This document shows, one piece after another, positions 8,580 through 18,390 of a stretch of DNA of 36,623 nucleotides (within the stretch, counting starts at the first letter, position 1; each line of letters begins with the position of its first letter). Made by a program: the position numbers and the translations under genes. The notes beneath the pieces are model-generated. The model had not been told where the DNA came from, made no database searches, and was given only the letters and a program-made list of their open reading frames with translations. The DNA lies in assembly GCF_000245735.1 (NCBI RefSeq), contig NZ_AHTH01000065.1:1-36623 (forward strand). Reading direction: 5' to 3'. Source of the stretch: Alishewanella jeotgali KCTC 22429. GTDB taxonomy: Bacteria > Pseudomonadota > Gammaproteobacteria > Enterobacterales > Alteromonadaceae.

Positions 8580-9644
8580 ATGGTGCAGAAAATTTGGTGT
8601 GTGCTGTTAAGCAGTTGGTTGCTGTTCAGCAGCGCTGTAATGGCTAAGCCTGAGCTGTATCAGGCTGAAGTGAGTGCCGAGCAAACTCAGCAACAATGGC
8701 AACGGGAAGCACTGACGCAGATCCTGGCTCGGGTCACTGGTAACCCGGATATTATGCAGCGTAGCGAGCTACGTGCTGAGCTGAATAATGCCGCCAGCTA
8801 TGTGAAGCAGTTCGAAGCCGTCAGAGGCGAAGCCGGCAACAGGGTGCGGGTACTGTTGGATGCCGAGCGGATCCGTACTTTACTGCAGCAACTTCAGATC
8901 CCGATCTGGGGCGGTCAGCGGCCGGAAATGTTGTTCTGGATTGTTGAGCAAGCCGGCAGCGAGCGCCGCTTTGTACGGCAGAGTGATGACCCCTGGTTGC
9001 AAGCCCTGACCCAGGTGATGGCTGAGCAGGCGCTACCTTTAACCTTGCCGCTTTATGATATCGATGACTTATTGAATCTAACCGAAAATGACGTCTGGGG
9101 CGGTTTCTGGGAGCCGATTTTATTGGCCAGCAGTCGTTATCGGGTCAATGAAGTGGTGCTGTTATTACTGGAGCAGAGCAGCGATACCGAATGGCGCCTG
9201 ACAGCGATCCGCCAGCAGGCCGGGCAACAACAGCGTGATGAGCTAACCGGCACCGATCAACAGAGCTTACTGCGCGATTATGCCGCCTTGCTCAGTCAGC
9301 AGTTGGCGCGGCAATATGCCATTTTATTGGATCCGGCGGCCGAGCAGCAGGTGCGGATCCGGGTGCAGGGTACCAGCAGTTTGCGGGATGTAGTGCTGTT
9401 GGAGCGGACCTTGGCTGCAACCCTGGGCATTAAGCAGGTAAAGTTGCTCAGTCAGGGCCAGCAACAAACCGAGCTGCAGCTGACGATTCAGGTATCACCA
9501 GCGCAATTACTGCAACTGCTTAACTTTGAACCCAGCCTGCAGCTGTTAACCGACAATAGTGCACCGCCAGCTTTTGACTGGGCTAATCCGGCGCCGGTGG
9601 TTACAGATGCGCCCCTGGCCGTTTATCAGCTAACTCGTCCCTGA
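8580..9644 (+). CDS. DUF2066 family exported protein
   Basis: A 354-residue protein of the DUF2066 family, function unknown. The start is set by AGGAG at 8569-8573, six bases before the ATG at 8580; an in-frame GTG at 8574 abuts the ribosome site and is unlikely. A signal peptide ends about residue 20 (AVMA|KPELYQ). The family core is present as QREALTQILARVTGNPDIM near residues 39-58, and VRVLLDAERIRTLLQQLQIPIWG. The C-terminal half is rich in glutamine and leucine. The stop codon is followed immediately by the hda ATG (TGAATG), so both are on one transcript. A role in envelope biology is only inferred from the signal peptide. Confidence 0.85.
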   Translation: MVQKIWCVLLSSWLLFSSAVMAKPELYQAEVSAEQTQQQWQREALTQILARVTGNPDIMQRSELRAELNNAASYVKQFEAVRGEAGNRVRVLLDAERIRTLLQQLQIPIWGGQRPEMLFWIVEQAGSERRFVRQSDDPWLQALTQVMAEQALPLTLPLYDIDDLLNLTENDVWGGFWEPILLASSRYRVNEVVLLLLEQSSDTEWRLTAIRQQAGQQQRDELTGTDQQSLLRDYAALLSQQLARQYAILLDPAAEQQVRIRVQGTSSLRDVVLLERTLAATLGIKQVKLLSQGQQQTELQLTIQVSPAQLLQLLNFEPSLQLLTDNSAPPAFDWANPAPVVTDAPLAVYQLTRP

Positions 9645-10346
9645 ATGCAGCCATTGCAGTTTACGCTGGCGGTGACGCTGCCAGAGGATGAAACCCTGGA
9701 TAGCTTTTATGCGGCGGCAGAGAGCCCGGCGGTCAATTTTTTAAAGCATTACCTGCGACAACCCGCTGGCCAGGCACCGGTTTATCTGTTCGGTGCCAGC
9801 GGCAGCGGCAAATCGCATTTATTGTATGCCGCTTGTGTGCAGGCGCAGGAGCAGGGCCTAACCAGTCAGCTACTGACATTAGAGAATATGGCAGAGCTCA
9901 GTCCCCGGCTGCTGGATAATCTGGAGCAGCTGGATTTGGTCTGTTTGGATAACATTCAGGCTATTGCCGGCGAGTTGCACTGGCAAGTGGCAATTTTTGA
10001 TCTTTACAACCGTCTGGTTGAGCAAGGCAAAGCCCTGATCATTGTCGGTAATCAGGCGCCACAACAGCTGGGGATTACCCTGCCGGATCTGGTTTCGCGC
10101 TTACACGCCTGTACCAGCTTTCAACTGCGATTATTAAGTGATGACGACAAACAGAAGCTGTTGCAACAAAAGGCCCGCTTGCGCGGTATTGAGTTGCCGG
10201 ATGAAGCGGCGCGTTATCTGCTGAATCATCATGATCGGGATATCCGCTCATTGGTCAGTATCCTGGATCGGCTGGATAAAGCTTCCATCGTGCATCAGCG
10301 TAAGCTGACCATCCCCTTTATCCGCGAAACCCTGCAAGCCGGTTAA
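9645..10346 (+). CDS. hda: DnaA inactivator Hda (AAA+)
   Basis: A 233-residue AAA+ protein that, loaded on the sliding clamp, stimulates ATP hydrolysis by DnaA and so limits re-initiation. Walker A is GASGSGKS; a sensor/Walker B-like LVCLDNIQAIAG follows, as in E. coli Hda (LVCIDNIECIAG). The C-terminal RKLTIPFIRETL matches the family end. The N-terminal clamp-binding motif, QLSLPL in E. coli, reads QFTLAV here, a weaker match. The ATG directly follows the stop of the DUF2066 gene. Confidence 0.94.
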   Translation: MQPLQFTLAVTLPEDETLDSFYAAAESPAVNFLKHYLRQPAGQAPVYLFGASGSGKSHLLYAACVQAQEQGLTSQLLTLENMAELSPRLLDNLEQLDLVCLDNIQAIAGELHWQVAIFDLYNRLVEQGKALIIVGNQAPQQLGITLPDLVSRLHACTSFQLRLLSDDDKQKLLQQKARLRGIELPDEAARYLLNHHDRDIRSLVSILDRLDKASIVHQRKLTIPFIRETLQAG

Positions 10347-10413
10347 AGGCCGTTTTACTGAAAAAGTCTAAAAAAATCCTTAACGTGCACTGCGTGGCGG
10401 CCGCATTTTATTG

Positions 10414-10419
10414 TATGAT
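10414..10419 (+). promoter_or_regulatory. probable -10 element of the pheST-ihfA operon
   Basis: TATGAT, 45 bp upstream of the pheS ATG, in the 118-bp gap after hda. The corresponding -35 is poor. I see no Phe-rich leader peptide or attenuator hairpin of the E. coli pheM type. Confidence 0.35.
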
Positions 10420-10434
10420 TAGCGGCTTTGATAA

Positions 10435-11445
<1,011 letters not shown>

Positions 11446-11460
11446 GCGGAGTAGCAAGCA

Positions 11461-13848
11461 ATGAAATTTAGTGAATCCTGGTTACGGGAATGGGTGAATC
11501 CGGCACTGGATAGCACAGCCTTATCTGAACAGTTGTCGATGGCCGGTCTGGAAGTGGACGGTATGGACAAGGTTGCTGGTGATTTCCACGGTGTGGTAGT
11601 GGGCGAAGTCGTCGAGTGTGGTAAGCATCCGGAAGCGGATAAACTGCAGGTAACTAAAGTAAATATCGGTGGCGCCGAGCTACTGGATATCGTCTGCGGT
11701 GCTAGAAACTGCCGTCTTGGTCTTAAAGTGGCTGTTGCTACCGTTGGTGCCGTGTTACCGGGTAACTTTGAAATTAAACAGGCTAAGTTACGCGGTCAGC
11801 CATCGCATGGCATGCTATGTTCGTTCTCTGAGCTTGGCATGGCGGATGATTCAGACGGCATTATTGAGTTACCGGCCGATGCGCCAATCGGTCAGGACCT
11901 GCGCCAGTATTTAGCGCTGGATGATTTGAGTATCGAAGTAGACCTAACGCCAAACCGTGCCGATTGTCTGGGCATTAAGGGGCTGGCGCGGGAAGTCGCA
12001 GTACTGAATAAACTGAGCGTCTGTGAGCCGGAAATTAGCGCGGTGCCAGCCACTATCAGTGACAGCAAAGCCATTCAGCTACTGGCACCGGCGGCCTGCC
12101 CACGTTATTTAGGCCGGGTGATCCGTAATGTTAATCTCAGTGCCGCAAGTCCACTGTGGTTAACCGAAAAACTGCGCCGCTGTGGTGTCCGCAGTATTGA
12201 TCCGGTAGTGGATGTCACCAACTATGTGCTGCTGGAGCTCGGTCATCCGATGCATGCCTTTGATCTGGCGAAGCTGGACGGTGATATTCAGGTGCGCTTT
12301 GCTCACAGTGGTGAAAAACTGACGTTGCTCGATGGCAACGAGGTCACGCTGCAAGACAATACCTTACTGATTGCTGACCAGCAAAAAGCACTGGCGATGG
12401 CCGGTATTTTCGGCGGCCTGCACAGTGGTGTAACGGCGGAAACGACGGATATTTTCCTCGAAAGCGCCTTCTTTGCACCGCAGCTTATTGCTGGTAAAGC
12501 ACGGCAATACGGTTTGCACACCGATGCGTCACATCGTTATGAGCGCGGTGTTGATCCTGAGCTGCAACGCACGGCGATGGAGCGGGCAACGGCGCTGTTA
12601 CTGCAAATTGTCGGTGGGGAAGCCGGTCCGGTGGTCGAAGCGGTGGCGCCTGAGCATTTACCACAAAAAGCGCCGATCCTGTTAACGGAAGCTAAGCTTG
12701 ACCGTATTCTGGGGCATCAGATCGCGAAAACAGAAGTCAGCGATATTCTAAGCCGGCTGGGTTTAAAGGTTACTGAAACAGCGGACGGCTGGCAGGTTGG
12801 GGTACCGGGCTATCGCTTTGATATCAGTATCGCCGAAGATCTGATTGAAGAAGTGGCGCGGGTGTATGGCTATAACAATATTCCGAATGTCGCGCCGGTA
12901 GCCGCCCTGAAAATGCGCAGCTTTAAAGAAGCCGCCTTAAGTGTTGACACCATGCGCCAGCTACTGGTTAACCGTGGTTATCAGGAAGCCATCACCTACA
13001 GCTTTGTCGATCCTAAGGTCCAGCAAAGCCTGTTCCCGGGCGTGGATGCGCTGGTATTGCCAAACCCGATTTCGGCCGATATGTCGGCGATGCGGCTTAA
13101 CCTGTGGCCAGGTTTACTGCAGGCCGTGCAATATAACCAAAGCCGGCAGCAAAACCGTTTACGCTTATTTGAATATGGCCTGAAGTTTATTCCGGATGCG
13201 ACAGCAGAAGGTGGCGTGCGTCAGGTACCGGTGATTGGCGGTGTGATTGTTGGTTCACTGGCCAATGAGCACTGGAGTATCGCTGAGCGGCCAGTAGACT
13301 TCTTTGATATCAAAGGCGATGTAGAAGCCTTATTGGGCTTGCTGTCAGCCAATGAGCAGGTACGCTTTAGCGCCGCTGAGCACAGTGCACTGCATCCGGG
13401 GCAAACCGCGCAAGTGTGGGTCAATGATCAGGCGGCAGGTTATCTGGGGGCCTTACATCCGGAAGCCGAGCGCAAGCTGGGCATTAAAGGCAAAGCCTAT
13501 CTGTTTGAATTAGAACTGGCTGCACTTGGCGAGCGGCACATAGTACAGGCGCAGGAGCTGTCGAAGTATCCGGCGAACCGTCGCGATCTGGCGATTGTGG
13601 TGAAATCTGATGTGCATTTTGCCGATATTGTTGCTAGTATAAAAAAAGTTGGCGTAAATCAGTTAGTTGACCTAAAATTGTTTGACGTATACACCGGTCA
13701 GGGTGTCGCAGACGGCTTTAAGTCACTGGCGATCGCGCTGACCTTGCAGGATAAGGCGCGTACCCTTGAGGATAAAGATATCCAACAAGTGGTAAATCAA
13801 GTGGTTAGCGTGCTTAAAGATGATTTCGACGCAACGTTGAGGGATTAA
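11461..13848 (+). CDS. pheT: phenylalanine-tRNA ligase beta subunit
   Basis: A 795-residue subunit, the same length as E. coli PheT. Domains in order: N-terminal tRNA-binding OB fold (about 40-150; [15 protein letters not shown]), B3/B4 editing domain (about 210-380), B5 domain (about 400-475), the pseudo-catalytic core, and the C-terminal anticodon-binding FDX-ACB domain (about 700-795; [14 protein letters not shown]). It is needed for tRNA-Phe binding and editing of mischarged Tyr. Its stop is 2 bp before ihfA. Confidence 0.98.
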   Translation: MKFSESWLREWVNPALDSTALSEQLSMAGLEVDGMDKVAGDFHGVVVGEVVECGKHPEADKLQVTKVNIGGAELLDIVCGARNCRLGLKVAVATVGAVLPGNFEIKQAKLRGQPSHGMLCSFSELGMADDSDGIIELPADAPIGQDLRQYLALDDLSIEVDLTPNRADCLGIKGLAREVAVLNKLSVCEPEISAVPATISDSKAIQLLAPAACPRYLGRVIRNVNLSAASPLWLTEKLRRCGVRSIDPVVDVTNYVLLELGHPMHAFDLAKLDGDIQVRFAHSGEKLTLLDGNEVTLQDNTLLIADQQKALAMAGIFGGLHSGVTAETTDIFLESAFFAPQLIAGKARQYGLHTDASHRYERGVDPELQRTAMERATALLLQIVGGEAGPVVEAVAPEHLPQKAPILLTEAKLDRILGHQIAKTEVSDILSRLGLKVTETADGWQVGVPGYRFDISIAEDLIEEVARVYGYNNIPNVAPVAALKMRSFKEAALSVDTMRQLLVNRGYQEAITYSFVDPKVQQSLFPGVDALVLPNPISADMSAMRLNLWPGLLQAVQYNQSRQQNRLRLFEYGLKFIPDATAEGGVRQVPVIGGVIVGSLANEHWSIAERPVDFFDIKGDVEALLGLLSANEQVRFSAAEHSALHPGQTAQVWVNDQAAGYLGALHPEAERKLGIKGKAYLFELELAALGERHIVQAQELSKYPANRRDLAIVVKSDVHFADIVASIKKVGVNQLVDLKLFDVYTGQGVADGFKSLAIALTLQDKARTLEDKDIQQVVNQVVSVLKDDFDATLRD

Positions 13849-13850
13849 AG

Positions 13851-14147
13851 ATGGCGCTTACCAAAGCTGATTTAGCAGAACGTCTGTTTACCAAATTTGG
13901 CGTGAGCAAACGCGATGCCAAGCTGATAGTGGAAGCTTTTTTTGAAGAAATCCGGACGGCACTGGAGTCGGGCGAACAGGTTAAGCTTTCCGGCTTTGGT
14001 AATTTCGACCTGCGGGTGAAGAATGAACGACCGGGACGCAATCCGAAAACCGGTGAAGACATTCCGATCTCGGCCCGCTGCGTGGTGACTTTCCGCCCGG
14101 GACAGAAATTAAAGTCGCGGGTTGAGACAGGCACCAGTAAGAAGTAG
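13851..14147 (+). CDS. ihfA: integration host factor subunit alpha
   Basis: A 98-residue DNA-bending protein that heterodimerises with IhfB and shapes promoters, oriC and recombination sites. The DNA-intercalating Pro65 is present in [14 protein letters not shown], and the flanking [12 protein letters not shown] and [16 protein letters not shown] are typical. The gene begins 2 bp after pheT and ends the operon, as in E. coli where pheST-ihfA are linked. Confidence 0.98.
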   Translation: MALTKADLAERLFTKFGVSKRDAKLIVEAFFEEIRTALESGEQVKLSGFGNFDLRVKNERPGRNPKTGEDIPISARCVVTFRPGQKLKSRVETGTSKK

Positions 14148-14166
14148 GGCTGTATCTTCGACAGAG

Positions 14167-14200
14167 ACGGTAGTTAGGTAACTAACTACCGTTTTTTTTT
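14167..14200 (+). terminator. strong intrinsic terminator after ihfA
   Basis: An 11-bp perfect stem (ACGGTAGTTAG and its complement) with loop GTAA, followed by nine T residues. It insulates the following cassette from pheST-ihfA readthrough. Confidence 0.95.
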
Positions 14201-14218
14201 GCTTTTTTTCAAGATGAT

Positions 14219-14248
14219 TGATCCGTTTGCACTACGGTGCTGTAAAGA
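14219..14248 (+). promoter_or_regulatory. ECF-type promoter of the TudS-photolyase-CFA cassette
   Basis: TGATCC (14219-14224), 18 bp, then TAAAGA (14243-14248), directly after the ihfA terminator and 28 bp before the first gene. From memory, the Rhodobacter RpoE-ChrR promoter has TGATCC at -35 and a TAAGA-like -10 at this spacing, and its conserved regulon includes photolyase and CFA-synthase-like genes. No canonical sigma70 promoter is evident here. The sigma factor is not in the window. Confidence 0.6.
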
Positions 14249-14275
14249 AAACAAGTCAGTTATGGGTTAAAGAAT

Positions 14276-15217
14276 ATGGCAGTTAAAATTGGCATCAGTG
14301 CCTGTGTGCTGGGCGCGCAAGTGCGCTTTGACGGCGGGCATAAAGCTTCAACCTTTTGTACGCAGCAGTTAAAGCCCCTGGTGGAGTATGTGCCGGTGTG
14401 TCCGGAGCAAGCCATTGGCATGAGTGTGCCGCGACCACCAATTCGCCTGCAGTATAATGCTGAGCAGCAGATCCGTTTAGTACAAACCCGCGATAATAGT
14501 CTGGATTACACCGAGCAGATGCTGAGCTTCACCGCTAAGCTGCTGCCGCAGCTGGCAGATTTAAGTGGTTATGTTGTTTGCGCCAAGTCACCAAGCTGTG
14601 GCATGGAGCGGGTAAAACTTTATGATGCCGAAGGTAATAACCTGGGGAAACAAGCGGTCGGGCTTTATACCCGGCAGCTGATGCAGCATTATCCCTGGTT
14701 ACCGGTGGAGGAAGATGGCCGCTTGCTGGATCCGGCCTTAAAGGAGAATTTTATCGCCCGGGTTTTTGCCTGTTATGACTACCAGCAAAGTATGCGCGAT
14801 GGCTTTAGTATTGGTAAGTTGGTGGCGTTTCACAGCCGCTATAAATTCCAGCTGTTGGCGCATAGTCCGCAAGCATACCGGCAGCTGGGGCGTCTGGTCG
14901 CTGAAGCCAAGTTATTTCAGCCGCAAGAGTTGCAACTGCGCTATCTGACGGAGTTAATGCAGGCGATGCGGCAAATTGCCAGCCGTAAACAACATACCAA
15001 TGTGCTGCAACATTTACAGGGCTTTTTTAAGAAAGTGCTGGAGCCAGCCAGCCGTGCTGAATTAAGCGAACTGATTGATCGCTACCGCCGCGGCTTCGTA
15101 CCACTGTTAGCGCCGGTGACCTTATTACAGCATCATCTGCGGCGCTATCCAAACCAATACTTACAACAGCAAAGTTACTTTGCCCCTTATCCGGAACAAT
15201 TAGGATTACGCGCCTGA
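14276..15217 (+). CDS. TudS (DUF523)-DUF1722 two-domain protein
   Basis: A 313-residue cytoplasmic protein. The N-terminal half is a DUF523 domain, now known from thiouracil desulfidase TudS, with the three motifs expected to bind a [4Fe-4S] cluster: ISACVLG (Cys10), VCPEQ (Cys42) and AKSPSCGM (Cys108). Cys28 and Cys102 are extra. The C-terminal half (about 185-300; FSIGKLVAFHSRYKFQLLAHSPQAY onward) is DUF1722, also found in E. coli YbgA, which is next to phr. The TGA overlaps the photolyase ATG (TGATG), so the two are translationally coupled. TudS enzymes remove sulfur from thiouracil; the natural substrate of the fused form is not known to me. Confidence 0.88.
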   Translation: MAVKIGISACVLGAQVRFDGGHKASTFCTQQLKPLVEYVPVCPEQAIGMSVPRPPIRLQYNAEQQIRLVQTRDNSLDYTEQMLSFTAKLLPQLADLSGYVVCAKSPSCGMERVKLYDAEGNNLGKQAVGLYTRQLMQHYPWLPVEEDGRLLDPALKENFIARVFACYDYQQSMRDGFSIGKLVAFHSRYKFQLLAHSPQAYRQLGRLVAEAKLFQPQELQLRYLTELMQAMRQIASRKQHTNVLQHLQGFFKKVLEPASRAELSELIDRYRRGFVPLLAPVTLLQHHLRRYPNQYLQQQSYFAPYPEQLGLRA

Positions 15218-16659
15218 TGCAAACACCTGTACATCTGGTCTGGCTGAGACATGATTTGCGTGTCTATGATAATCAGGCACTCTATACCGCCTGCAGCGCT
15301 GCAGCGCATGACAAGGGCATTGTGCTGGCGCTGTTTATCGCCACACCACAAAGCTGGAACGCGCATCAGATGGCGCCGCTGCGTCAGGATCTGCTGCGCC
15401 GTCGCGTGCAGGCGATGCAAACAGAGCTGGCGACGTTGAATATTCCGCTGCTGGCGGTGGAAGGCAGTGACTATGCCAGCTGCGCGCCATTAATCGCAGC
15501 GCTATTGCCACTTGGTGTTAAGGCGCTGTATGCGCAGGTTGAATATGAACTGCGCGAGCAGCGCCGCGACCAGCAGGTTAGCGCCTTATTAGCACAGCAG
15601 GGTGTCGCCGCACATTGGTTTGACCGGCTTTGCGTTATGCCGCCTGGTAGTATCCGCACCCAGCAAGGCGAGATCTATAAGGTCTTTACCCCCTTTAAGC
15701 GCAACTGGTTACAGCGCCTGGCGTCCGACGGTATTCAGTGTTATCCGAAGCCTACGCTGCAAATGGAACACGTAATGTCGCTACCGGCATTAGCGCCGAT
15801 GCAAGCGCCGGATCAGAGCTCAGGCGACTGGCCGGTTAGCGAAGCGGAGATCCTGACGCGGATGCGCAATTTTTGTCAGCAGCGGGTCAGCGCTTATCAG
15901 CAAGAGCGGGACTTTCCGGCTATTGCCGGTACCTCACAGTTATCGCCTTATTTAGCCATCGGCGTGATATCAGCACAGCAGTGTGTCGCCCGGTTGCAAC
16001 TGGAGGCCAAAGAGGCGATGTGGCAGGAGAAAAGCGGCGCGGCGGTCTGGTTGTCTGAACTGATTTGGCGCGATTTTTATAAGCATATCCTGGTCGCCTT
16101 TCCTCACTTAATCAAACACCGCGCCTTTCAGGCGGAGACCGATCTGATCCAATGGCCAAACGAGCAGGCACGCTTTACTGCCTGGTGTCACGGTGAAACC
16201 GGTTATCCGATCGTGGATGCCGCCATGCGCCAGCTGAATCAAACCGGCTGGATGCATAACCGGCTGCGGATGATTACTGCCAGCTTTCTGGTTAAGGATT
16301 TACATATTGATTGGCGCTGGGGCGAGCAATATTTTATGTCAAAGCTGCTCGATGGTGACTTTGCTGCCAATAATGGTGGTTGGCAGTGGGCCGCGTCTAC
16401 CGGCACGGATGCGGCACCTTATTTCCGGATCTTTAATCCGGTAACTCAAAGCGAGCGTTTTGACCCTAGCGGTGACTTTATCCGGCAATTTGTGCCAGAG
16501 CTCTCGGCGAAAACTGGCAAGGATTTACATTGGCCGCACCGGCTGGTCACCCCCAAAGGCTACGTAAAGCCAATAGTTGATCATAATGAGGCCCGTAAAC
16601 AGACGCTGGCGCTGTTTGCAGCAGTAAAAGGTAAGGCGGCGGAGGCAGTCGATGCTTGA
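15217..16659 (+). CDS. phrB: deoxyribodipyrimidine (CPD) photolyase
   Basis: A 480-residue class I CPD photolyase that uses blue light and reduced FAD to split cyclobutane pyrimidine dimers. The N-terminal alpha/beta antenna domain (LVWLRHDLRVYDNQAL, about 1-150) binds the folate chromophore. The C-terminal FAD domain contains WLSELIWRDFYKHIL, TGYPIVDAAMRQLNQTGWMHNR and the signature NNGGWQWAASTGTDAAPYFRIFNP region (broken here only for naming). Length fits E. coli Phr (472). Coupled to the TudS-like gene upstream by one base and overlapping the NTF2-like gene by 8 bp downstream. Confidence 0.96.
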   Translation: MQTPVHLVWLRHDLRVYDNQALYTACSAAAHDKGIVLALFIATPQSWNAHQMAPLRQDLLRRRVQAMQTELATLNIPLLAVEGSDYASCAPLIAALLPLGVKALYAQVEYELREQRRDQQVSALLAQQGVAAHWFDRLCVMPPGSIRTQQGEIYKVFTPFKRNWLQRLASDGIQCYPKPTLQMEHVMSLPALAPMQAPDQSSGDWPVSEAEILTRMRNFCQQRVSAYQQERDFPAIAGTSQLSPYLAIGVISAQQCVARLQLEAKEAMWQEKSGAAVWLSELIWRDFYKHILVAFPHLIKHRAFQAETDLIQWPNEQARFTAWCHGETGYPIVDAAMRQLNQTGWMHNRLRMITASFLVKDLHIDWRWGEQYFMSKLLDGDFAANNGGWQWAASTGTDAAPYFRIFNPVTQSERFDPSGDFIRQFVPELSAKTGKDLHWPHRLVTPKGYVKPIVDHNEARKQTLALFAAVKGKAAEAVDA

Positions 16660-17083
16660 CCCTAAACTACAAGCGTTTTTAGATTTTTATAACAGTCTGT
16701 CTGCGAATGGTCTGGATGCCATCGCTGACTATTATGCGGAACAGGTACAGTTTATTGATCCGGTGCATGAAATTAATAGCCGCTCTGCGTTACAACACTA
16801 TCTGGCTCATGGTTATCAGCGCTTAAATTATGCCCGCTTTACGCCGGTAAGCGGCCTGTGTCAGGGCGAGCGGGGCTTTCTAAGCTGGCAGATGCGCTTT
16901 AGTCACCCGGCCTTTGCCAAGGGTGAGGAAATTCTGGTGCACGGTAGCACCGAGCTGGCCTGGCAGGATGGACGGATCTGTTATCACCGCGATTACTATG
17001 ATCTGACCGAAATGGTCTATCAGCATATTCCGCTGTTGGGCTGGTTAACCCGGCAGGTTAAACAAAAAATCGCTGCGAACTAA
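16652..17083 (+). CDS. NTF2-like (SnoaL-type) protein
   Basis: A 143-residue protein with an NTF2/SnoaL-like fold: the N-terminal helix FLDFYNSLSANGLDAIADYYAEQVQFIDPVHEI is followed by the curved sheet segments LSWQMRFSHPAF and ILVHGSTELAWQDGRICYHRDYYD. Its ATG lies inside the end of phrB. Similar small proteins accompany phrB, FAD oxidoreductase, DUF1365 and cfa-like genes in several gammaproteobacteria, so a role in the lipid part of the cassette is plausible; no reaction can be assigned. Confidence 0.7.
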   Translation: MLDPKLQAFLDFYNSLSANGLDAIADYYAEQVQFIDPVHEINSRSALQHYLAHGYQRLNYARFTPVSGLCQGERGFLSWQMRFSHPAFAKGEEILVHGSTELAWQDGRICYHRDYYDLTEMVYQHIPLLGWLTRQVKQKIAAN

Positions 17084-17093
17084 TAGTCGCAGC
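17072..17093 (+). other. hairpin at the end of the NTF2-like gene
   Basis: GCTGCGA (17072-17078) pairs with TCGCAGC (17087-17093) across the stop codon. No T-run follows, so it is more likely an mRNA processing or partial-polarity element than a terminator within this otherwise tight operon. Confidence 0.35.
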
Positions 17094-17136
17094 TTATGTC
17101 GCTTAATTTGATGATAAGTATTTCATAAGGGATCTT

Positions 17137-18390
17137 ATGCGTATAGCAGTAATAGGTGGCGGTATCGCCGGTATGCTCAGCTGGTATTTACTGAAGCAAA
17201 AATACCAGGTGACCTTGCTGGAAGCCAATGATTATCTGGGTGGCCATACCGCGACCAAGCTGGTGGAATACCAGGGTAAAACCTATCCTATCGATACCGG
17301 TTTTATTGTGTTTAATAACTGGACCTATCCGGTGTTTAATAAGTTTATTGCCGAACTCGGTGTGGCATCGCTGCCTACTGAGATGAGCTTTTCCGTTAAA
17401 AATACCCAACATAATCTGGAATATAACGGCAACAACTTCGCCTCGTTGTTTGCGCAGAAGCGTAATATTCTGCGGCCATCGTTCTGGAAAATGCTGCTGG
17501 AGATTGTGCGCTTTAACAAGCTTGGTAAGCAGTTGGTTGCTGAAGATCATGCGGATCTGGATTTGGATCTCGGTACCTTTCTGGATAAACATGGCTTTGC
17601 TAAAGGTATTCGCGATAACTATTTAATGCCGATGGGCGCGGCGATTTGGTCGGCCGGTTTGACCGAAATGCCAAAATTTCCGGTGCGTTTTTTCCTGCGC
17701 TTCTTTAACAATCATGGTCTGCTGAATGTCAATGAGCGGCCACAGTGGGCGGTGATCAAAGGTGGCTCCAAAAGCTATGTTGACGCGCTGCTGGCAAAGG
17801 CGGGCACTGATAGCATTCGCTTAAATCAGCAGATCAGCGGTGTGCGCCGTGACGAGACGGGCGTGACCATTCAATTTGCGGACGGTCATACCGAGCAATA
17901 TGACAAAGTCGTGTTTGCTTGCCATAGCGATCAGGCATTAAAGCTGTTGCAGGATCCAAGTAACGAGGAGCAGCAAATTCTCGGCGGTATTGCCTATCAG
18001 GAAAATGAGGTGGTGTTGCATACCGACACCTCTTTGTTGCCGGTGCGTAAAGCCGCCTGGGCCTCATGGAACTATAATCTGGACGGCCAGCATAGCGATC
18101 GCGCCACCCTGACTTACAATATGAATATTCTGCAGCGTTTGCAGGCACCTGTCACCTTTTGTGTTACGCTGAATAATACCCAACGTATTGCTAAGGATAA
18201 GATTTTGGGGATCTATCACTATGCCCATCCGGTGTATAACCATATGACCCTGGCTTGTCAGCAGCAGCGCAGCCAAATTAACGGTCAGCGGCATAGCTAT
18301 TTCTGCGGTGCCTACTGGTATAACGGCTTTCATGAAGATGGCGCCCGTAGCGCAGTTGACGTTGCCGCCCTGTTGGGAGTGGACTATTGA
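17137..18390 (+). CDS. NAD(P)/FAD-dependent oxidoreductase (amine-oxidase-like)
   Basis: A 417-residue flavoprotein. The Rossmann motif GGGIAGM (residues 7-13) and the ribose-binding acid in LLEANDYLGGHTATK mark an FAD-dependent amine oxidase/desaturase-like fold. The protein ends with YFCGAYWYNGFHEDGARSAVDVA, typical of this subfamily. The next gene starts at its stop (TGATG). The arrangement FAD protein-DUF1365-CFA synthase recurs in gammaproteobacteria and in the Rhodobacter singlet-oxygen regulon; there a related gene set modifies membrane fatty acids. The exact chemistry here is unassigned. Confidence 0.85.
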   Translation: MRIAVIGGGIAGMLSWYLLKQKYQVTLLEANDYLGGHTATKLVEYQGKTYPIDTGFIVFNNWTYPVFNKFIAELGVASLPTEMSFSVKNTQHNLEYNGNNFASLFAQKRNILRPSFWKMLLEIVRFNKLGKQLVAEDHADLDLDLGTFLDKHGFAKGIRDNYLMPMGAAIWSAGLTEMPKFPVRFFLRFFNNHGLLNVNERPQWAVIKGGSKSYVDALLAKAGTDSIRLNQQISGVRRDETGVTIQFADGHTEQYDKVVFACHSDQALKLLQDPSNEEQQILGGIAYQENEVVLHTDTSLLPVRKAAWASWNYNLDGQHSDRATLTYNMNILQRLQAPVTFCVTLNNTQRIAKDKILGIYHYAHPVYNHMTLACQQQRSQINGQRHSYFCGAYWYNGFHEDGARSAVDVAALLGVDY

